From Cellulomonas cellasea (GTDB taxonomy: Bacteria; Actinomycetota; Actinomycetes; Actinomycetales; Cellulomonadaceae), in NCBI RefSeq assembly GCF_030372105.1, contig NZ_JAUDBQ010000009.1, positions 106,361-170,360 on the forward strand: DNA of 64,000 nucleotides, written 5' to 3'. A model generated the notes under the pieces. It was not told the DNA's origin. It did not search any database and was given only the letters and a program-made list of their open reading frames with translations. How positions within the stretch are numbered: position 1 is the first letter of the stretch; each line of letters starts with the position of its first letter. The position numbers and the translations under genes are program-made. Below, piece after piece: positions 55,205 through 64,000 of this stretch.

Positions 55205-57479
55205 CTACGCCCTCCTGAGTGTGCGATGCCGGCTGCTCGTGCTGACCGGCGGACTCGGCCTCGGCGGCGGCCGCCTCCGCGTCGGCCTGGGCCTGCGCCG
55301 CGAGCCGCGCGCCGCGGTGGGCCGTCTGGCCGCGGCGGACGGTGCGGACGATACCCGCGACGAGCCCGGCGGCGAGCAGCGCTCCGACGATGCTCAGCCC
55401 GACGTCCTCGATCGACGGCGTGACCCGCGCGCTGAACGCGACGGGGGTGGACACCAGGGTGCCGTCTTCGGCGCGCAGCACGACGTCCACCATCACGTCA
55501 CAGGCGGAGGTCGCCCGCACGTCCACGGTGACGACCTCCTCGGAGGCGGCGGCGACGGTGGTGACGGGCGAGGCGGTGGCCTTGAGGCAGGACTGCCTGG
55601 AGAGCATCTCGACCCGGACTGTCGCGGGCTGGTCGAGGGCGTTGCGGACCACCAGCCGGATCTGGCTGGAGCTGGCGGCGACGGTGACCTGCTCGCTGAG
55701 CAGCACGGTGAGCCCGCTGCGGCGTTGGGTGGCCTCCTCGAGGACGGTGTCCACGAACACCTTCCGCCCGGCGAGGTCGGAACGCCATGCGACGGCGAGA
55801 GGCGCGATCAGCCGGCGGTCGAGGCCGTCGAGCAGGCGCTGCGGGTCGGGCACCACCTGGGCGAAGTCGGCGACGTCGTCACGGGCGCCCCCGAGCGCGT
55901 TGACGTGGGCGGGGGAGAGCTCGCTCGAGCTGCTGGCGGAGGCGGGCAGCGTCGTGGTCTCGCCGTCCTGCTCCACGAGGTCGGACACGGAGGTGGACGT
56001 GACCCACGGCGCCGCGGTGAGCGCCTTGAGCTGGGCTTGCGCCAGTGCGGCGTCGGGCTCCCAGTCGCGCGGCGCGGTGATCACCAGGCTGCTGCCCGAG
56101 AGGGTCGCCGCGCGCGCCGCGACGGCTGTCTCCGCGAGGATCCGCTGGGCGACGGTCGCGGGCGTGGCGCCGGGCTGCACGGACTCGGGGTCCGCGAGCA
56201 GCTTGCTGAGGGTCGCATCGGGGACCAGCAGCTCGGCTTGGCCGGCCGCGGTGTCGACGTCCACCCGCGCGGTCGCCGCGGGGAGGGTCGATCCGCTGGT
56301 GGACGCGCCCACGACCAGCGGGCCGGCGCCTGACCGTGCCGCGAGCTCGGCCGTCTCCTCGTCGAGGGTGGAGTCGGCCGCCCACAGCAGCCGGGCGGGG
56401 GACTCGCCGAGCACCTGTGCGGAAGCCGGTGAGGAGATGCCCAGCGCGACGTTCAGCAGCGCGCTCTCCGACGCGTGCGCGATCGCCGCGATGTCGGGGT
56501 CGGACCAGGGCAGTGCCATGACGTCGGTCCGGCTCGCCTCCGCGGCGAGGCGTTGCAGCCAGGCGCGTGCGGCGTCGCCGCCCACTGCGGCCTGGTCCAG
56601 CAGCCCCGGGTCGACGGCCCACGTCACGGTCGACTGGCCAGCGGTGGCCTGCAGCAGCGTGTCGAGGCGGCCGCCGGTCGAGGTGAGCGCCTCGAGCGCG
56701 TCCGTGGCGCGTGCGGCGGAGGCGTCGACGGCGTCGTCGCCAGCGTCGTCGGGCGCGCCTGGCGATGCCGTGCCCGACGGGTCGACCGAGTCCGTCGTCC
56801 CGTCGGCGGGATTGGCCTCGTCCGCCGCGGCCTCGAGGGCGTCGAGGTCGGCGGTGGTGAGCCCGTCTCCCACGACTGGCACCAGCACGCCCACCGCGAC
56901 CTGGCTGAGGTCCGCCGGATCCTCGGAGGGCGACCACAGCAGAAAGGTGCGCTCCAGGCCCACCCGGCGGGACCTGTCGGACAACTCGACCGAGAGGCCG
57001 CGCGGGCCCCAGGCGGACGCCGAGCGGAGCAGGCCGACGGACGCGGCGGGCACCGTCAGCACCACCTCGGCGCTGGCGCCCGGCTCGAGCGGGGCCTCCA
57101 GGTCGATGGACTGCACCGGGCTGCCGGCGTCGTCACCCGGCGCGGAGCTCGTCCACGCGGCCAGCCGCTCGCTGCTGGCGAGCCGGTAGCGGCTGATCCG
57201 CAGCGTCGCGCGCGGCTGCTCGATGGTCGTGTCGCCCGTGTTGCGCACCACGGCCTTGACGGTGAGGTCCTGGTCGACGGTCAGCACCTGCGGTTGCACG
57301 GCGGTCACGGACACGTCGACGGCCAACCCGTCCTCCGACGGCGCCGCATGGGCTGCCCCACCGGCCCCGGGAAGTGTCGGGAGCAGCACCGCGGCCAGCG
57401 CGAGGAGCATGGTGAGCACGACGAGCGGCCCACGATGGGTGTGCCGCTCAAGCGTGGAGGTCGAAGGGAACAGGGTCAT
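55191..57479 (-). CDS. DUF6049 family secreted/membrane protein
   Basis: A 762-residue protein with an N-terminal signal or anchor (about 17-45, [20 protein letters not shown]), a large extracytoplasmic region and a C-terminal membrane helix (about 687-710) before an Ala/Glu-rich cytoplasmic tail. It contains Ig-like strands ([38 protein letters not shown]). It matches the position of M. tuberculosis Rv3909, between the Nudix and MurJ genes. The role is unknown but probably linked to lipid II export. It overlaps the upstream Nudix gene by 4 bases. Confidence 0.88.
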   Translation of the reverse strand: MTLFPSTSTLERHTHRGPLVVLTMLLALAAVLLPTLPGAGGAAHAAPSEDGLAVDVSVTAVQPQVLTVDQDLTVKAVVRNTGDTTIEQPRATLRISRYRLASSERLAAWTSSAPGDDAGSPVQSIDLEAPLEPGASAEVVLTVPAASVGLLRSASAWGPRGLSVELSDRSRRVGLERTFLLWSPSEDPADLSQVAVGVLVPVVGDGLTTADLDALEAAADEANPADGTTDSVDPSGTASPGAPDDAGDDAVDASAARATDALEALTSTGGRLDTLLQATAGQSTVTWAVDPGLLDQAAVGGDAARAWLQRLAAEASRTDVMALPWSDPDIAAIAHASESALLNVALGISSPASAQVLGESPARLLWAADSTLDEETAELAARSGAGPLVVGASTSGSTLPAATARVDVDTAAGQAELLVPDATLSKLLADPESVQPGATPATVAQRILAETAVAARAATLSGSSLVITAPRDWEPDAALAQAQLKALTAAPWVTSTSVSDLVEQDGETTTLPASASSSSELSPAHVNALGGARDDVADFAQVVPDPQRLLDGLDRRLIAPLAVAWRSDLAGRKVFVDTVLEEATQRRSGLTVLLSEQVTVAASSSQIRLVVRNALDQPATVRVEMLSRQSCLKATASPVTTVAAASEEVVTVDVRATSACDVMVDVVLRAEDGTLVSTPVAFSARVTPSIEDVGLSIVGALLAAGLVAGIVRTVRRGQTAHRGARLAAQAQADAEAAAAEAESAGQHEQPASHTQEGVGEHR

Positions 57480-58030
57480 GCCTCGCCGACGAGGACCGCG
57501 TGCGCGGCCTCTGCTAGTCGCCGCTCATTGGGGTAGGCGAGCCGCGCCGGCAAGTCGGTGAGGGCCACCCACTCGACGTCCTCGGCCTCGCCGTCGGGGT
57601 CTCCCTCGACGCTGAGCTCGCCGCCCACGGCGCCGAGCAGGAAGTGGTGGACGACCTTGTGCACGCGGCGGTCGTCCCCGGTGAACCAGTAGTCGATGAC
57701 GCCGAGCCGCCGCACGATCTCGCCGATGATGCCGGTCTCCTCGGCGATCTCGCGGACCGCGGCCTCCTCAGGCGTCTCGGCGCCCTCGAGGTGGCCCTTC
57801 GGCAGGCACCATTCGAGCCGGCCCGCGCGGTTCCGGCGAGCGATGACCGCCGCATGCCGGATACCGTCCATGGTGTGCACGACGAGCCCTCCGGCGGAGG
57901 TCTCGTCGACCACCGGCAGGGTGTGCGGCAGCGTGCGCGCGGACGCGATCTCCGGGTCGATACGGAGCGCGTGTCCGCCCGGCGGCGCCGGGACGGCGCC
58001 CGGGCGCGCGGGCTGCGCAGAGCTCGACAT
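57476..58030 (-). CDS. Nudix hydrolase (MutT4-like)
   Basis: A 184-residue pyrophosphohydrolase. The complete Nudix box [22 protein letters not shown] (split here as [13 protein letters not shown], then [10 protein letters not shown]) lies at about 100-122. [25 protein letters not shown] and WCLPKGH are typical of MutT-like housecleaning enzymes. It corresponds in position to mycobacterial mutT4. It is the first gene of the Nudix-DUF6049-murJ-pseudokinase operon, divergent from pcnB with a 68-bp gap. Confidence 0.92.
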   Translation of the reverse strand: MSSSAQPARPGAVPAPPGGHALRIDPEIASARTLPHTLPVVDETSAGGLVVHTMDGIRHAAVIARRNRAGRLEWCLPKGHLEGAETPEEAAVREIAEETGIIGEIVRRLGVIDYWFTGDDRRVHKVVHHFLLGAVGGELSVEGDPDGEAEDVEWVALTDLPARLAYPNERRLAEAAHAVLVGEA

Positions 58031-58098
58031 GTCGCCACTGTAACGACTTCTCCTTATCCGGCTTTCACTCCCGGTGGCGTCTGGCAGGCTTGGACGTT

Positions 58099-59583
58099 GT
58101 GCCGACCACCGACCAGACCGCCCTCCTCGCCCTCCAGCGGCGAGCCCTCACCGTCCTCGCCGACCTCGCGCCCGCCGCGATCGAGCTCGGCGAGGTGTTC
58201 CAGGCCGCCGGTCACGAGCTGGCGCTGGTGGGCGGGCCCGTCCGTGACGCGTTCCTCGGGCGCGTGAGCGCGGACCTCGACTTCACGACGTCGGCCTCCC
58301 CGGATGAGACGCAGGCGCTGTTGGCGCGCTGGGGTGACGCGCACTGGGACATCGGCCGGGAGTTCGGCACGATCGGCGCCCGCCGCCACGGTCGGCGCAA
58401 CGGCGGCGAGGACGTCGTCGTGGAGGTCACCACCTACCGCACCGACGCGTACGACCCGGCGTCGCGCAAGCCCGAGGTGGTGTTCGGGGACACGCTGGAG
58501 GGCGACCTCTCCCGCCGCGACTTCACCGTGAACTCCATGGCGGTGCGGCTGCCCGAGCTCACGTTCGTGGACCCCTTCGACGGGTTGTCGGACCTCGCCG
58601 CCCAGCGCCTGCGGACCCCGGTGGCGGCGCGGCAGTCCTTCGACGACGACCCGCTGCGGATGATGCGCGCGGCCCGGTTCGCCGCGCAGCTCGGCTTCGC
58701 CGTGGACGAGGACGCGCTGGCGGCCATCCGCGAGATGGCCGAGCGGATCTCCATCGTCTCGGCCGAGCGGGTGCGGGATGAGCTGGTCAAGCTGCTGATG
58801 TCGCCGTCGCCCCGCCCGGGGCTGCAGACCCTCGTCGACACGGGCCTGGCCGAGCACATCCTCCCCGAGCTGCCCGCGCTGCGGCTCGAGATCGACGAGC
58901 ACCACCGCCACAAGGACGTCTACCAGCACTCGCTCACGGTGCTGGAGCAGGCCATCGCGCTGGAGACCGGCCCCGACGGCGACGTCCCCGGACCCGACCT
59001 GGTGCTGCGGCTCGCGGCGCTGCTGCACGACATCGGCAAGCCCGCGACGCGCCGGTTCGAGGACGGCGGCGGGGTGAGCTTCCACCACCACGAGGTGGTC
59101 GGGGCGAAGCTCGTGGCCCGCAGGCTCAAGGCGCTGCGCTTCGACAAGGCGACGGTGCAGGCCGTGTCGCGGCTCACCGAGCTGCACCTGCGGTTCCACG
59201 GCTACGGCGACGGCGGCTGGACGGACTCCGCGGTGCGCCGCTACGTCACGGACGCGGGGCCGCTGCTGGAGCGCCTGCACCGCCTGACCCGGTCGGACTG
59301 CACCACGCGCAACCGGCGCAAGGCCGAACGGCTGTCCGCCGCGTACGACGACCTGGAGGAGCGGATCGCGCGCCTGCGGGAGCAGGAGGAGCTGGCCTCC
59401 ATCCGCCCCGACTTGGACGGGCAGCAGATCATGGAGGTGCTCGGCATCGGCCCCGGCCGTGAGGTGGGCGCCGCGTACCGGCACCTGCTGGAGCTGCGCA
59501 TGGACCGCGGCCCCCTCGGCGAGGACGTCGCCCGCGCGGAGCTGCTCAGCTGGTGGCAGGGGCGCCAGGCCGAGCAGGCCTGA
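58099..59583 (+). CDS. pcnA: CCA tRNA nucleotidyltransferase / poly(A) polymerase family
   Basis: A 494-residue enzyme that adds or repairs the tRNA 3' CCA end, which matters here because tRNA-Leu and tRNA-Ile lack encoded CCA. The head domain has [12 protein letters not shown] and SADLDFTTS (metal-binding DxD), then the [11 protein letters not shown] motif and the [18 protein letters not shown] helix. The HD domain has [12 protein letters not shown] and [11 protein letters not shown]. The GTG at 58099 is chosen over TTG 58090 because GGCAGG lies 10 bp upstream. Its last 38 bp overlap the convergent LOV-phosphatase gene. Confidence 0.94.
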   Translation: MPTTDQTALLALQRRALTVLADLAPAAIELGEVFQAAGHELALVGGPVRDAFLGRVSADLDFTTSASPDETQALLARWGDAHWDIGREFGTIGARRHGRRNGGEDVVVEVTTYRTDAYDPASRKPEVVFGDTLEGDLSRRDFTVNSMAVRLPELTFVDPFDGLSDLAAQRLRTPVAARQSFDDDPLRMMRAARFAAQLGFAVDEDALAAIREMAERISIVSAERVRDELVKLLMSPSPRPGLQTLVDTGLAEHILPELPALRLEIDEHHRHKDVYQHSLTVLEQAIALETGPDGDVPGPDLVLRLAALLHDIGKPATRRFEDGGGVSFHHHEVVGAKLVARRLKALRFDKATVQAVSRLTELHLRFHGYGDGGWTDSAVRRYVTDAGPLLERLHRLTRSDCTTRNRRKAERLSAAYDDLEERIARLREQEELASIRPDLDGQQIMEVLGIGPGREVGAAYRHLLELRMDRGPLGEDVARAELLSWWQGRQAEQA

Positions 59584-61396
59584 CCACGGGCCTGCGGACG
59601 ACGAGCACGCACACGTCGTCCTCCTGCTCGGAGCCGACGAACCGGCCAACGAGCTGGTCGCGGACGTCGGCGGCGCACGCGTCGTCCTGCACGGCGGACA
59701 GGGCGCGCACGAGCTCGCCGATGCCGTCCCGCAGCGACCGGTCGCGGCGCTCGATGAGGCCGTCGGTGTAGACCACGAGGATCGCGCCCTGGGGCAGCGC
59801 GATCTCGGCCTGCGGGTCGGGTGTGTGGAGGTTGACGACGCCCACGGGGGTGGTCAGCGCCTGGTCCAGCGGCAGGACCTCGCCTCCGGGCAGCCGGATC
59901 AGGGGCGGGGGGTGGCCGGCGCGCGAGTAGGTGAGCCGGTCCGGGGCGCCCTCGGGCGGCGCGGCGCCGCCGGGCGGGGTGCTCGGGGGCTCCGGTGGGC
60001 GCTCGAGGCGCAGGTACACGCAGGTGGCCAGGTCGGCCATGCCCAGGCCGCGCACCAGCTCGTCCAGGTGCGCGATGACGCGTCCGGCCCGGGCGCCGCT
60101 CCACGCGTGGGACCGCAGCACCGAGCGGAGCTGGCCCATCGAGGCGGCCGCGCCCAGGTCGTGGCCCACCACGTCCCCGACGGCCAGCCCGATGGCGCCA
60201 TCGGGCAGCGGCATCACGTCGAACCAGTCGCCGCCGACCTCCGCGCGGTGCAGCGCGGGCAGATAGGACGCGGCGACGTCCAGGCCGGGGACGGTGGGCA
60301 CGTCGGGCAGGAGGCTGTGCTGCAGCGTGAGGGCCGCCGTGCGCTCTCGCAGGTAGAGCCGCACGTTGTCGAGGGCGACAGCCGCCCGCTGGCCCACATG
60401 CGCGGCGGTGACGACGTCCTCGGCGGTGAAGCCGTCCACGGTGTCGTGCAGGAGGCACAGGGCGCCGATGAAGTGGTCGCGGGCGCGCAATGGCACGACC
60501 AGCGCGGCGCCCAGGCCCAGGCGCCGCAGCACCTCCAGGCGATGGGCGGGCACCTGCTGGGCGAGGGCCTCCAGGTCGATGGAGAACGGCCGCGCGTCGA
60601 ATCGGCTGTCGTCCGTGCGGGCCAGCTCGAAGGCCGCTGAGCGCATCACCCACGACGGGTCGCCGCGCTCGAGGTCGTGCGCGTCCTGCGCGCGGACGGG
60701 ATGCCGGGCGGCCACATGCAGCCGCTCGAGCCGCCCCCGGTCGTTGGTGACGACGATGAACCCCCAGGTCGCCAGGCGGGAGACGGCGATCTCCGCGAGG
60801 GCCACCAGGGCGTCGTCGTAGTCGAGCCTGCGGGCGATCTCCTCGCTGACCTGCGCGAGCAGGTGCATCCGGGCCCGGGATGCCTGCGCCTCGCCGAGGG
60901 CCGCGTCCCGCGCGCGCTCCTGCTCGACGCGGGCCGTCACATCGGCCTGGATGCCCACATGGTGCGTGAGCCGGCCGTCGGCGTCGTAGACCGGGCTGAT
61001 CACCACCTGGTTCCAGAACGGGGTGCCGTCCTTGCGGTAGTTCAGCAGGGTGTCCGCGACGGTGAGGCCCTGCTCGAGGGCCTGGTGGATCCGCGCCACG
61101 ACGGTGCGGTCCGTGCGCGGGCCCTGCAGCACGCGGCAGTTGCGGCCCAGCATGTCGGTGGGCGAGTAGCCGGTGAGGCGCTCGAAGGCGGGGTTCACCC
61201 AGATGATCGGGTCATCCGCCGCGTGCGGGTCGGAGATCGTGAACGACAGGTCGCTGGCGATCACCGCCCGCGCGTGCAGGTCGCCGCTGAGATCAGGCGT
61301 CCGGGCCACCCCATGGGAATCGGCTGCCGCCCCTGCCAGTGCCGCTGCCCGCAGCACGCCAGATGAGAGATCGCTCACCTTCGCGAGACTACGCAC
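59546..61396 (-). CDS. Blue-light receptor phosphatase: LOV + GAF + SpoIIE (PP2C)
   Basis: A 616-residue cytoplasmic protein. The LOV/PAS domain (about 45-155) carries GRNCRVLQG with adduct Cys87 and the flavin contacts Asn86, Arg88, Gln91, Asn119 (LLNYRKDG), Asn129 (FWNQ) and Gln150 (GIQADVT). A helical linker leads to a GAF domain (about 175-345), then a SpoIIE/PP2C phosphatase (about 365-600) with GGDWFDVMPL, VGDVVGHDLGAA and VVYTDGLIERRD. The usual Phe of CRFLQ is Val here. The likely target is an anti-sigma-factor antagonist, none of which is encoded nearby. It overlaps pcnB tail to tail by 38 bp. Confidence 0.92.
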   Translation of the reverse strand: MRSLAKVSDLSSGVLRAAALAGAAADSHGVARTPDLSGDLHARAVIASDLSFTISDPHAADDPIIWVNPAFERLTGYSPTDMLGRNCRVLQGPRTDRTVVARIHQALEQGLTVADTLLNYRKDGTPFWNQVVISPVYDADGRLTHHVGIQADVTARVEQERARDAALGEAQASRARMHLLAQVSEEIARRLDYDDALVALAEIAVSRLATWGFIVVTNDRGRLERLHVAARHPVRAQDAHDLERGDPSWVMRSAAFELARTDDSRFDARPFSIDLEALAQQVPAHRLEVLRRLGLGAALVVPLRARDHFIGALCLLHDTVDGFTAEDVVTAAHVGQRAAVALDNVRLYLRERTAALTLQHSLLPDVPTVPGLDVAASYLPALHRAEVGGDWFDVMPLPDGAIGLAVGDVVGHDLGAAASMGQLRSVLRSHAWSGARAGRVIAHLDELVRGLGMADLATCVYLRLERPPEPPSTPPGGAAPPEGAPDRLTYSRAGHPPPLIRLPGGEVLPLDQALTTPVGVVNLHTPDPQAEIALPQGAILVVYTDGLIERRDRSLRDGIGELVRALSAVQDDACAADVRDQLVGRFVGSEQEDDVCVLVVRRPVVRPARPGAPATS

Positions 61397-61432
61397 GATC
61401 CCCGGTGAGCGCGCCCCTGCGCGACGAGTTGG

Positions 61433-62779
61433 TCAGCCGCCCTCGACGCCCTGCGCGCGGGACTCCCGGGGCAGCGCCGGGGGGCCCTCGGCCGCAGGCG
61501 CCCCGACGGCGTGGGCCGTCGTGGCGCGGTAGCCCAGCGCAGCGGCCGCGTAGCCCACCGCGAGGGCCACGAAGACGGGCCGCGACCACCCGGTGTCGGG
61601 GAGGGTGACTGCCGCGAGGGCCGCGGCGCCCACGAACGCGGCGTTGTACATCACGTCGTACAACGCGAACGCCCGGCCCCGGAACTCGTCGGCCGTGTCC
61701 CGCTGCACGATCGTGTCCACGGCGATCTTCGCGCCCTGCGCCGCGAGCCCCAGCGCCGCCGCGCACAGCAGCAGCGGGACCCGGGCCACCGTGACGGCGA
61801 GCACCGTCTGCGTGGCCGCGGCCAGCAGCAGGCACAGCACGATCCAGGCGTGCGGCCCGATGCGGGGCGTCAGCACCGGGGTCAGCACCGCCGCGAGGAC
61901 GAAGCCCACGGCGGACGCGGTGAGCACCAGGGAGAACACCGCCAGGCCCGCCGCCGCGTCCTGCGGGTCGGCCAGCAGGTTGCGGCTGATGAGGATGCTC
62001 GCGATGAACGCGACGCCGTACAGGAACCGCGACGCCGCCATGACGCTGAGCGCGGCGGCAGGGGTGCGCCGCGCGATCAGGTGCCGGGCGCCCGCGACCA
62101 GGCCCCGGCCCATCTCCTTGACCTGCGCGAGCACCTGCGACGAGCTGGCGACGGCCTCCGGCCCGAGGGCGTCGCGCCCGATGCGCAGCGCCAGGCAGCC
62201 CGCCGTCACGTACACCAGGCTGGCGACGACCACCGCCCCGGCGTCGCCCACCGGCCCGCTGGGCAGCACCAGTCCCAGGCCCAGCCCGATGGCGCCGCCC
62301 ACGCCCACCGCGCCCGCGCCGAGCGTCGGGGTCAGCGAGTTGGCGGTCAGCAGCAGCGGGCCGTCCACCACGCGCGGCAGCGACGCGGACAGCGCGGACA
62401 GCAGGAACCTGTTGACCGACAGCGCCAGGAGCGCCAGCACGTACACCGCGGGGCCGACGCCCACCGTCACCATCAGCACGGCGATGACCAGCGCGATCAC
62501 GGCCCGCACCAGGTTGCCCACCAGCAGCACCTGGCGGCGGCGCCACTTGTCCAACAGCACGCCCGCCCACGGGCCCACGATGGTGAAGGGAAGCAGCAGG
62601 ACGGCGAACGCGATCGCCACGTCCCCAGCGGTCGACTGCTGCTCGGGGTTGAAGAAGAAGAGGGTCGCGAGACCCACCTGGAACAGGCCGTCACCGGCCT
62701 GGCTGCTCAGCCGGACGACGAACAGCCGACGGAACCCCGGCAGGCGAAGGAGCTGCCGGAGCTCGCGGATGACACTCAT
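61433..62779 (-). CDS. MFS transporter
   Basis: A 448-residue protein with about 12 membrane helices. Visible are LPGFRRLFVVRLSSQAGDGLFQ in helix 1 and the helix 2-3 loop GVLLDKWRRRQVLLVGNLVRA (the MFS signature DRxxRR as DKWRRR). The C-terminal tail is short, Pro/Ala-rich and cytoplasmic. The layout is like the MFS_3/EntS group. The substrate is unknown. It is 36 bp upstream of the LOV phosphatase gene on the same strand, so they may be cotranscribed. Confidence 0.9.
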   Translation of the reverse strand: MSVIRELRQLLRLPGFRRLFVVRLSSQAGDGLFQVGLATLFFFNPEQQSTAGDVAIAFAVLLLPFTIVGPWAGVLLDKWRRRQVLLVGNLVRAVIALVIAVLMVTVGVGPAVYVLALLALSVNRFLLSALSASLPRVVDGPLLLTANSLTPTLGAGAVGVGGAIGLGLGLVLPSGPVGDAGAVVVASLVYVTAGCLALRIGRDALGPEAVASSSQVLAQVKEMGRGLVAGARHLIARRTPAAALSVMAASRFLYGVAFIASILISRNLLADPQDAAAGLAVFSLVLTASAVGFVLAAVLTPVLTPRIGPHAWIVLCLLLAAATQTVLAVTVARVPLLLCAAALGLAAQGAKIAVDTIVQRDTADEFRGRAFALYDVMYNAAFVGAAALAAVTLPDTGWSRPVFVALAVGYAAAALGYRATTAHAVGAPAAEGPPALPRESRAQGVEGG

Positions 62780-62840
62780 CCCGCCAGGCTAACGACCTGC
62801 GGGAGCGCTCATGACCCCGCGACCGGTGGCAGGCGTGCGG

Positions 62841-63515
62841 TCAGCCGACGAAGGACGCCTCAGCCTGCTCGAGGGCGCCCCGCGTGAGCGCCGCGGCGCC
62901 ACGGTAGAAGTCGGTGCGGGCGTGCTCCGTCACCAAGTCCAGGCAGTCCGGCGCCCAGGCCAGCAGGTGGTCGGTGAGGAAGGCCGCGTGGGCGGCGAAG
63001 ATCGAGTCGAGCATCGGCCCGTCGTCCTGCGACAGCGCGTCCAGGCCGCGCAGGCACAGGTTGCTGAGGAAGTTCAGCTCGAGGCCCAGGTGGTCGTCCG
63101 GCTCCCGGTTGAGGCGCGGGGCCTCCAACCCGAAGGCGCGGTACGTCGCCCGGACCTGCAGCGTGGGCTCGTCGAACAGCAAGCGGTCCACCGTCCGGTA
63201 CACCGACTCGTACGGCGTGGCGAGCAGGGGCCCAGGGCCCACGAACAGCGCCTGATAGTCCCGGGTCAGCGCGGTCGGGTCCGCCGTGGGCTCAGCGCCC
63301 CCGGCCCCGACCGCGCTGCCGAGCAGGCGCAGCCCCTCCACCGTCGCGGCATCCGACTCGAGCGGCCACTCGTCCAGGAGCCCCGGCTCGGCGAGCCGCG
63401 CGCACAGCTCGGCGTCCGCCGGCGCCAGGAACAGGCGCGAGAGGAAGCCGTACGCGGCCGCGAAGGAGTCGAGCCGGGCGCCGATCAGCCGGTTCCCGTC
63501 GAGGGTCGTGCTCAT
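62841..63515 (-). CDS. TorD/DmsD-type molybdoenzyme chaperone
   Basis: A 224-residue all-helical protein. The TorD-family middle motif is visible as YQALFVGPGPLLATPYESVYR, followed by EPDDHLGLELNFLSNLC, which matches the E-P-D-H-x3-E-L-x-F-L signature. Such proteins bind the twin-arginine signal of DMSO/TMAO/nitrate reductases and oversee cofactor loading. The adjacent upstream gene encodes a DmsC-like anchor, so the target is probably a DMSO-reductase-family complex encoded beyond the right edge. It starts at ATG 63515 with GCGGAATCTC upstream. Confidence 0.88.
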   Translation of the reverse strand: MSTTLDGNRLIGARLDSFAAAYGFLSRLFLAPADAELCARLAEPGLLDEWPLESDAATVEGLRLLGSAVGAGGAEPTADPTALTRDYQALFVGPGPLLATPYESVYRTVDRLLFDEPTLQVRATYRAFGLEAPRLNREPDDHLGLELNFLSNLCLRGLDALSQDDGPMLDSIFAAHAAFLTDHLLAWAPDCLDLVTEHARTDFYRGAAALTRGALEQAEASFVG

Positions 63516-63561
63516 GAGATTCCGCCTTGCGGGTGGAGGACGTGCGGGTGGAGGTGGTGGA

Positions 63562-64000
63562 TCAGAGGCCGATGCGGTCGAAGGACGAGTAGAACAGCAT
63601 GCGCCCGATCGTCTCCGAGGCCAGGACGAGCACGAAGGCGCTCGACGCCAGGTAGACGAGGTGGCGCTCCTTGCCGCGGAAGGCGAACCGGTAGAGGAAG
63701 AAGCCCAGCAGCCCGGCGCCGGCGAAGACCAGCACGAGGCGGGTGACGAGGTAGGCGCCACCGCCGCTCATGAGGATCGCTGCGGAGGCCTGGGCGTTGA
63801 CGTTGCCGGTGGCCAGGTCGAGCGCGTACGTGGGCAGGACGATGAACTCGACGCCCAGCAGGACGATCGCGGAGGCCGCGATGCGGCGCAGCGAGGTGCG
63901 CATCAGGGCGGAGGTCTGCAGGTCGTCGTCGTCCTGGTGCTTGCGCTTGCGGACGGTGTAGACGACGACGAACGCGGCGCCGATGGCCAGCGCCCCGAGC
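63562..64000 (-). CDS. DmsC-like membrane anchor subunit, C-terminal part (runs off window)
   Basis: At least 145 residues of an integral membrane protein whose start lies beyond position 64000. Four hydrophobic helices are visible: LGALAIGAAFVVVYTV, AASAIVLLGVEFIVLPTYAL, the YLVTRLVLVFAGAGLLGFFL stretch, and LVYLASSAFVLVLASETIGR. The order, the ETIGRMLFY ending and the adjacent TorD-type chaperone fit the quinol-oxidising anchor (DmsC) of a DMSO reductase-type enzyme. The acidic DDDD loop between helices is cytoplasmic. An internal ATG at 63903 is not the start, as the frame remains open. Confidence 0.8.
   Translation of the reverse strand, partial: LGALAIGAAFVVVYTVRKRKHQDDDDLQTSALMRTSLRRIAASAIVLLGVEFIVLPTYALDLATGNVNAQASAAILMSGGGAYLVTRLVLVFAGAGLLGFFLYRFAFRGKERHLVYLASSAFVLVLASETIGRMLFYSSFDRIGL

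Overview
The window is high-GC chromosomal DNA from an actinobacterium of the Micrococcales. A Cellulomonas or close relative is most likely: the gene order around the replication origin is actinobacterial (dnaA-dnaN-gnd-recF-DUF721-gyrB-gyrA-DUF3566-tRNA-Ile-DLW39-tRNA-Ala on one side; rpmH-rnpA-yidD-yidC-jag-rsmG-parA-parB on the other). A secreted GH9-CBM3c-CBM2 cellulase of the Cellulomonas/Thermobifida type sits among these housekeeping genes. The genus is an inference; there is no rRNA gene in the window.

Layout. (1) Positions 1-7980 are an accessory island ending at the 3' end of a tRNA-Leu gene. It holds the first 35 codons of a C5 DNA methyltransferase with a probable partner restriction endonuclease, two tiny ORFs, a translationally coupled three-gene operon of unknown function facing an XRE regulator, a small Cys-motif protein, and a two-gene transposon-like unit in which a degenerate tyrosine-recombinase-fold protein overlaps a DDE transposase. 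(2) 8452-17339 is the fhaA-fhaB-pstP-rodA-pbpA-pknA-pknB cluster for growth and cell-wall signalling. (3) 17451-21844 holds pabA/trpG-like, a small membrane protein, a class E sortase, DUF881, crgA, a rhomboid protease and a cyclophilin, with a cluster of DnaA-box-like sites between crgA and the rhomboid gene. (4) 21964-26487 is a lineage-specific stretch: an Ala-rich helical membrane protein, the GH9 cellulase and a proline dehydrogenase. (5) 26619-39049 runs to oriC and dnaA. (6) 39595-47431 is the RNA/membrane-insertion and segregation cluster, with a dense set of parS sites. (7) 47447-58030 holds a D-Ala-D-Ala ligase-like gene, a PLP aminotransferase, trxA/trxB and the MurJ-pseudokinase-DUF6049-Nudix operon. 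(8) 58099-64000 holds pcnB/cca, a LOV-GAF-SpoIIE photoreceptor phosphatase, an MFS transporter, and a TorD-type chaperone with the end of a DmsC-like membrane anchor.

How the parts fit. The origin is most likely the dnaA-dnaN intergenic region, with a cluster of DnaA-box-like sites at 37193-37391. ParA and ParB with parS sites 3-9 kb away mark the newly replicated origins for segregation. FhaA (left arm) and the pseudokinase next to MurJ (right arm) are both present; in mycobacteria these two domain types interact to control the lipid II flippase, so the window carries both halves of the PknB-MurJ regulatory circuit.

Most unusual items: parS sequences built into transcription-terminator hairpins and into the coding regions of parA and parB, always in the same reading frame; a ParA with an N-terminal extension of about 620 residues containing 42-bp tandem repeats; the inactive-recombinase/DDE-transposase pair; the blue-light LOV phosphatase; and a second DnaA-box cluster outside oriC. 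Many very long antisense ORFs across the window are GC-driven shadows and are not annotated.
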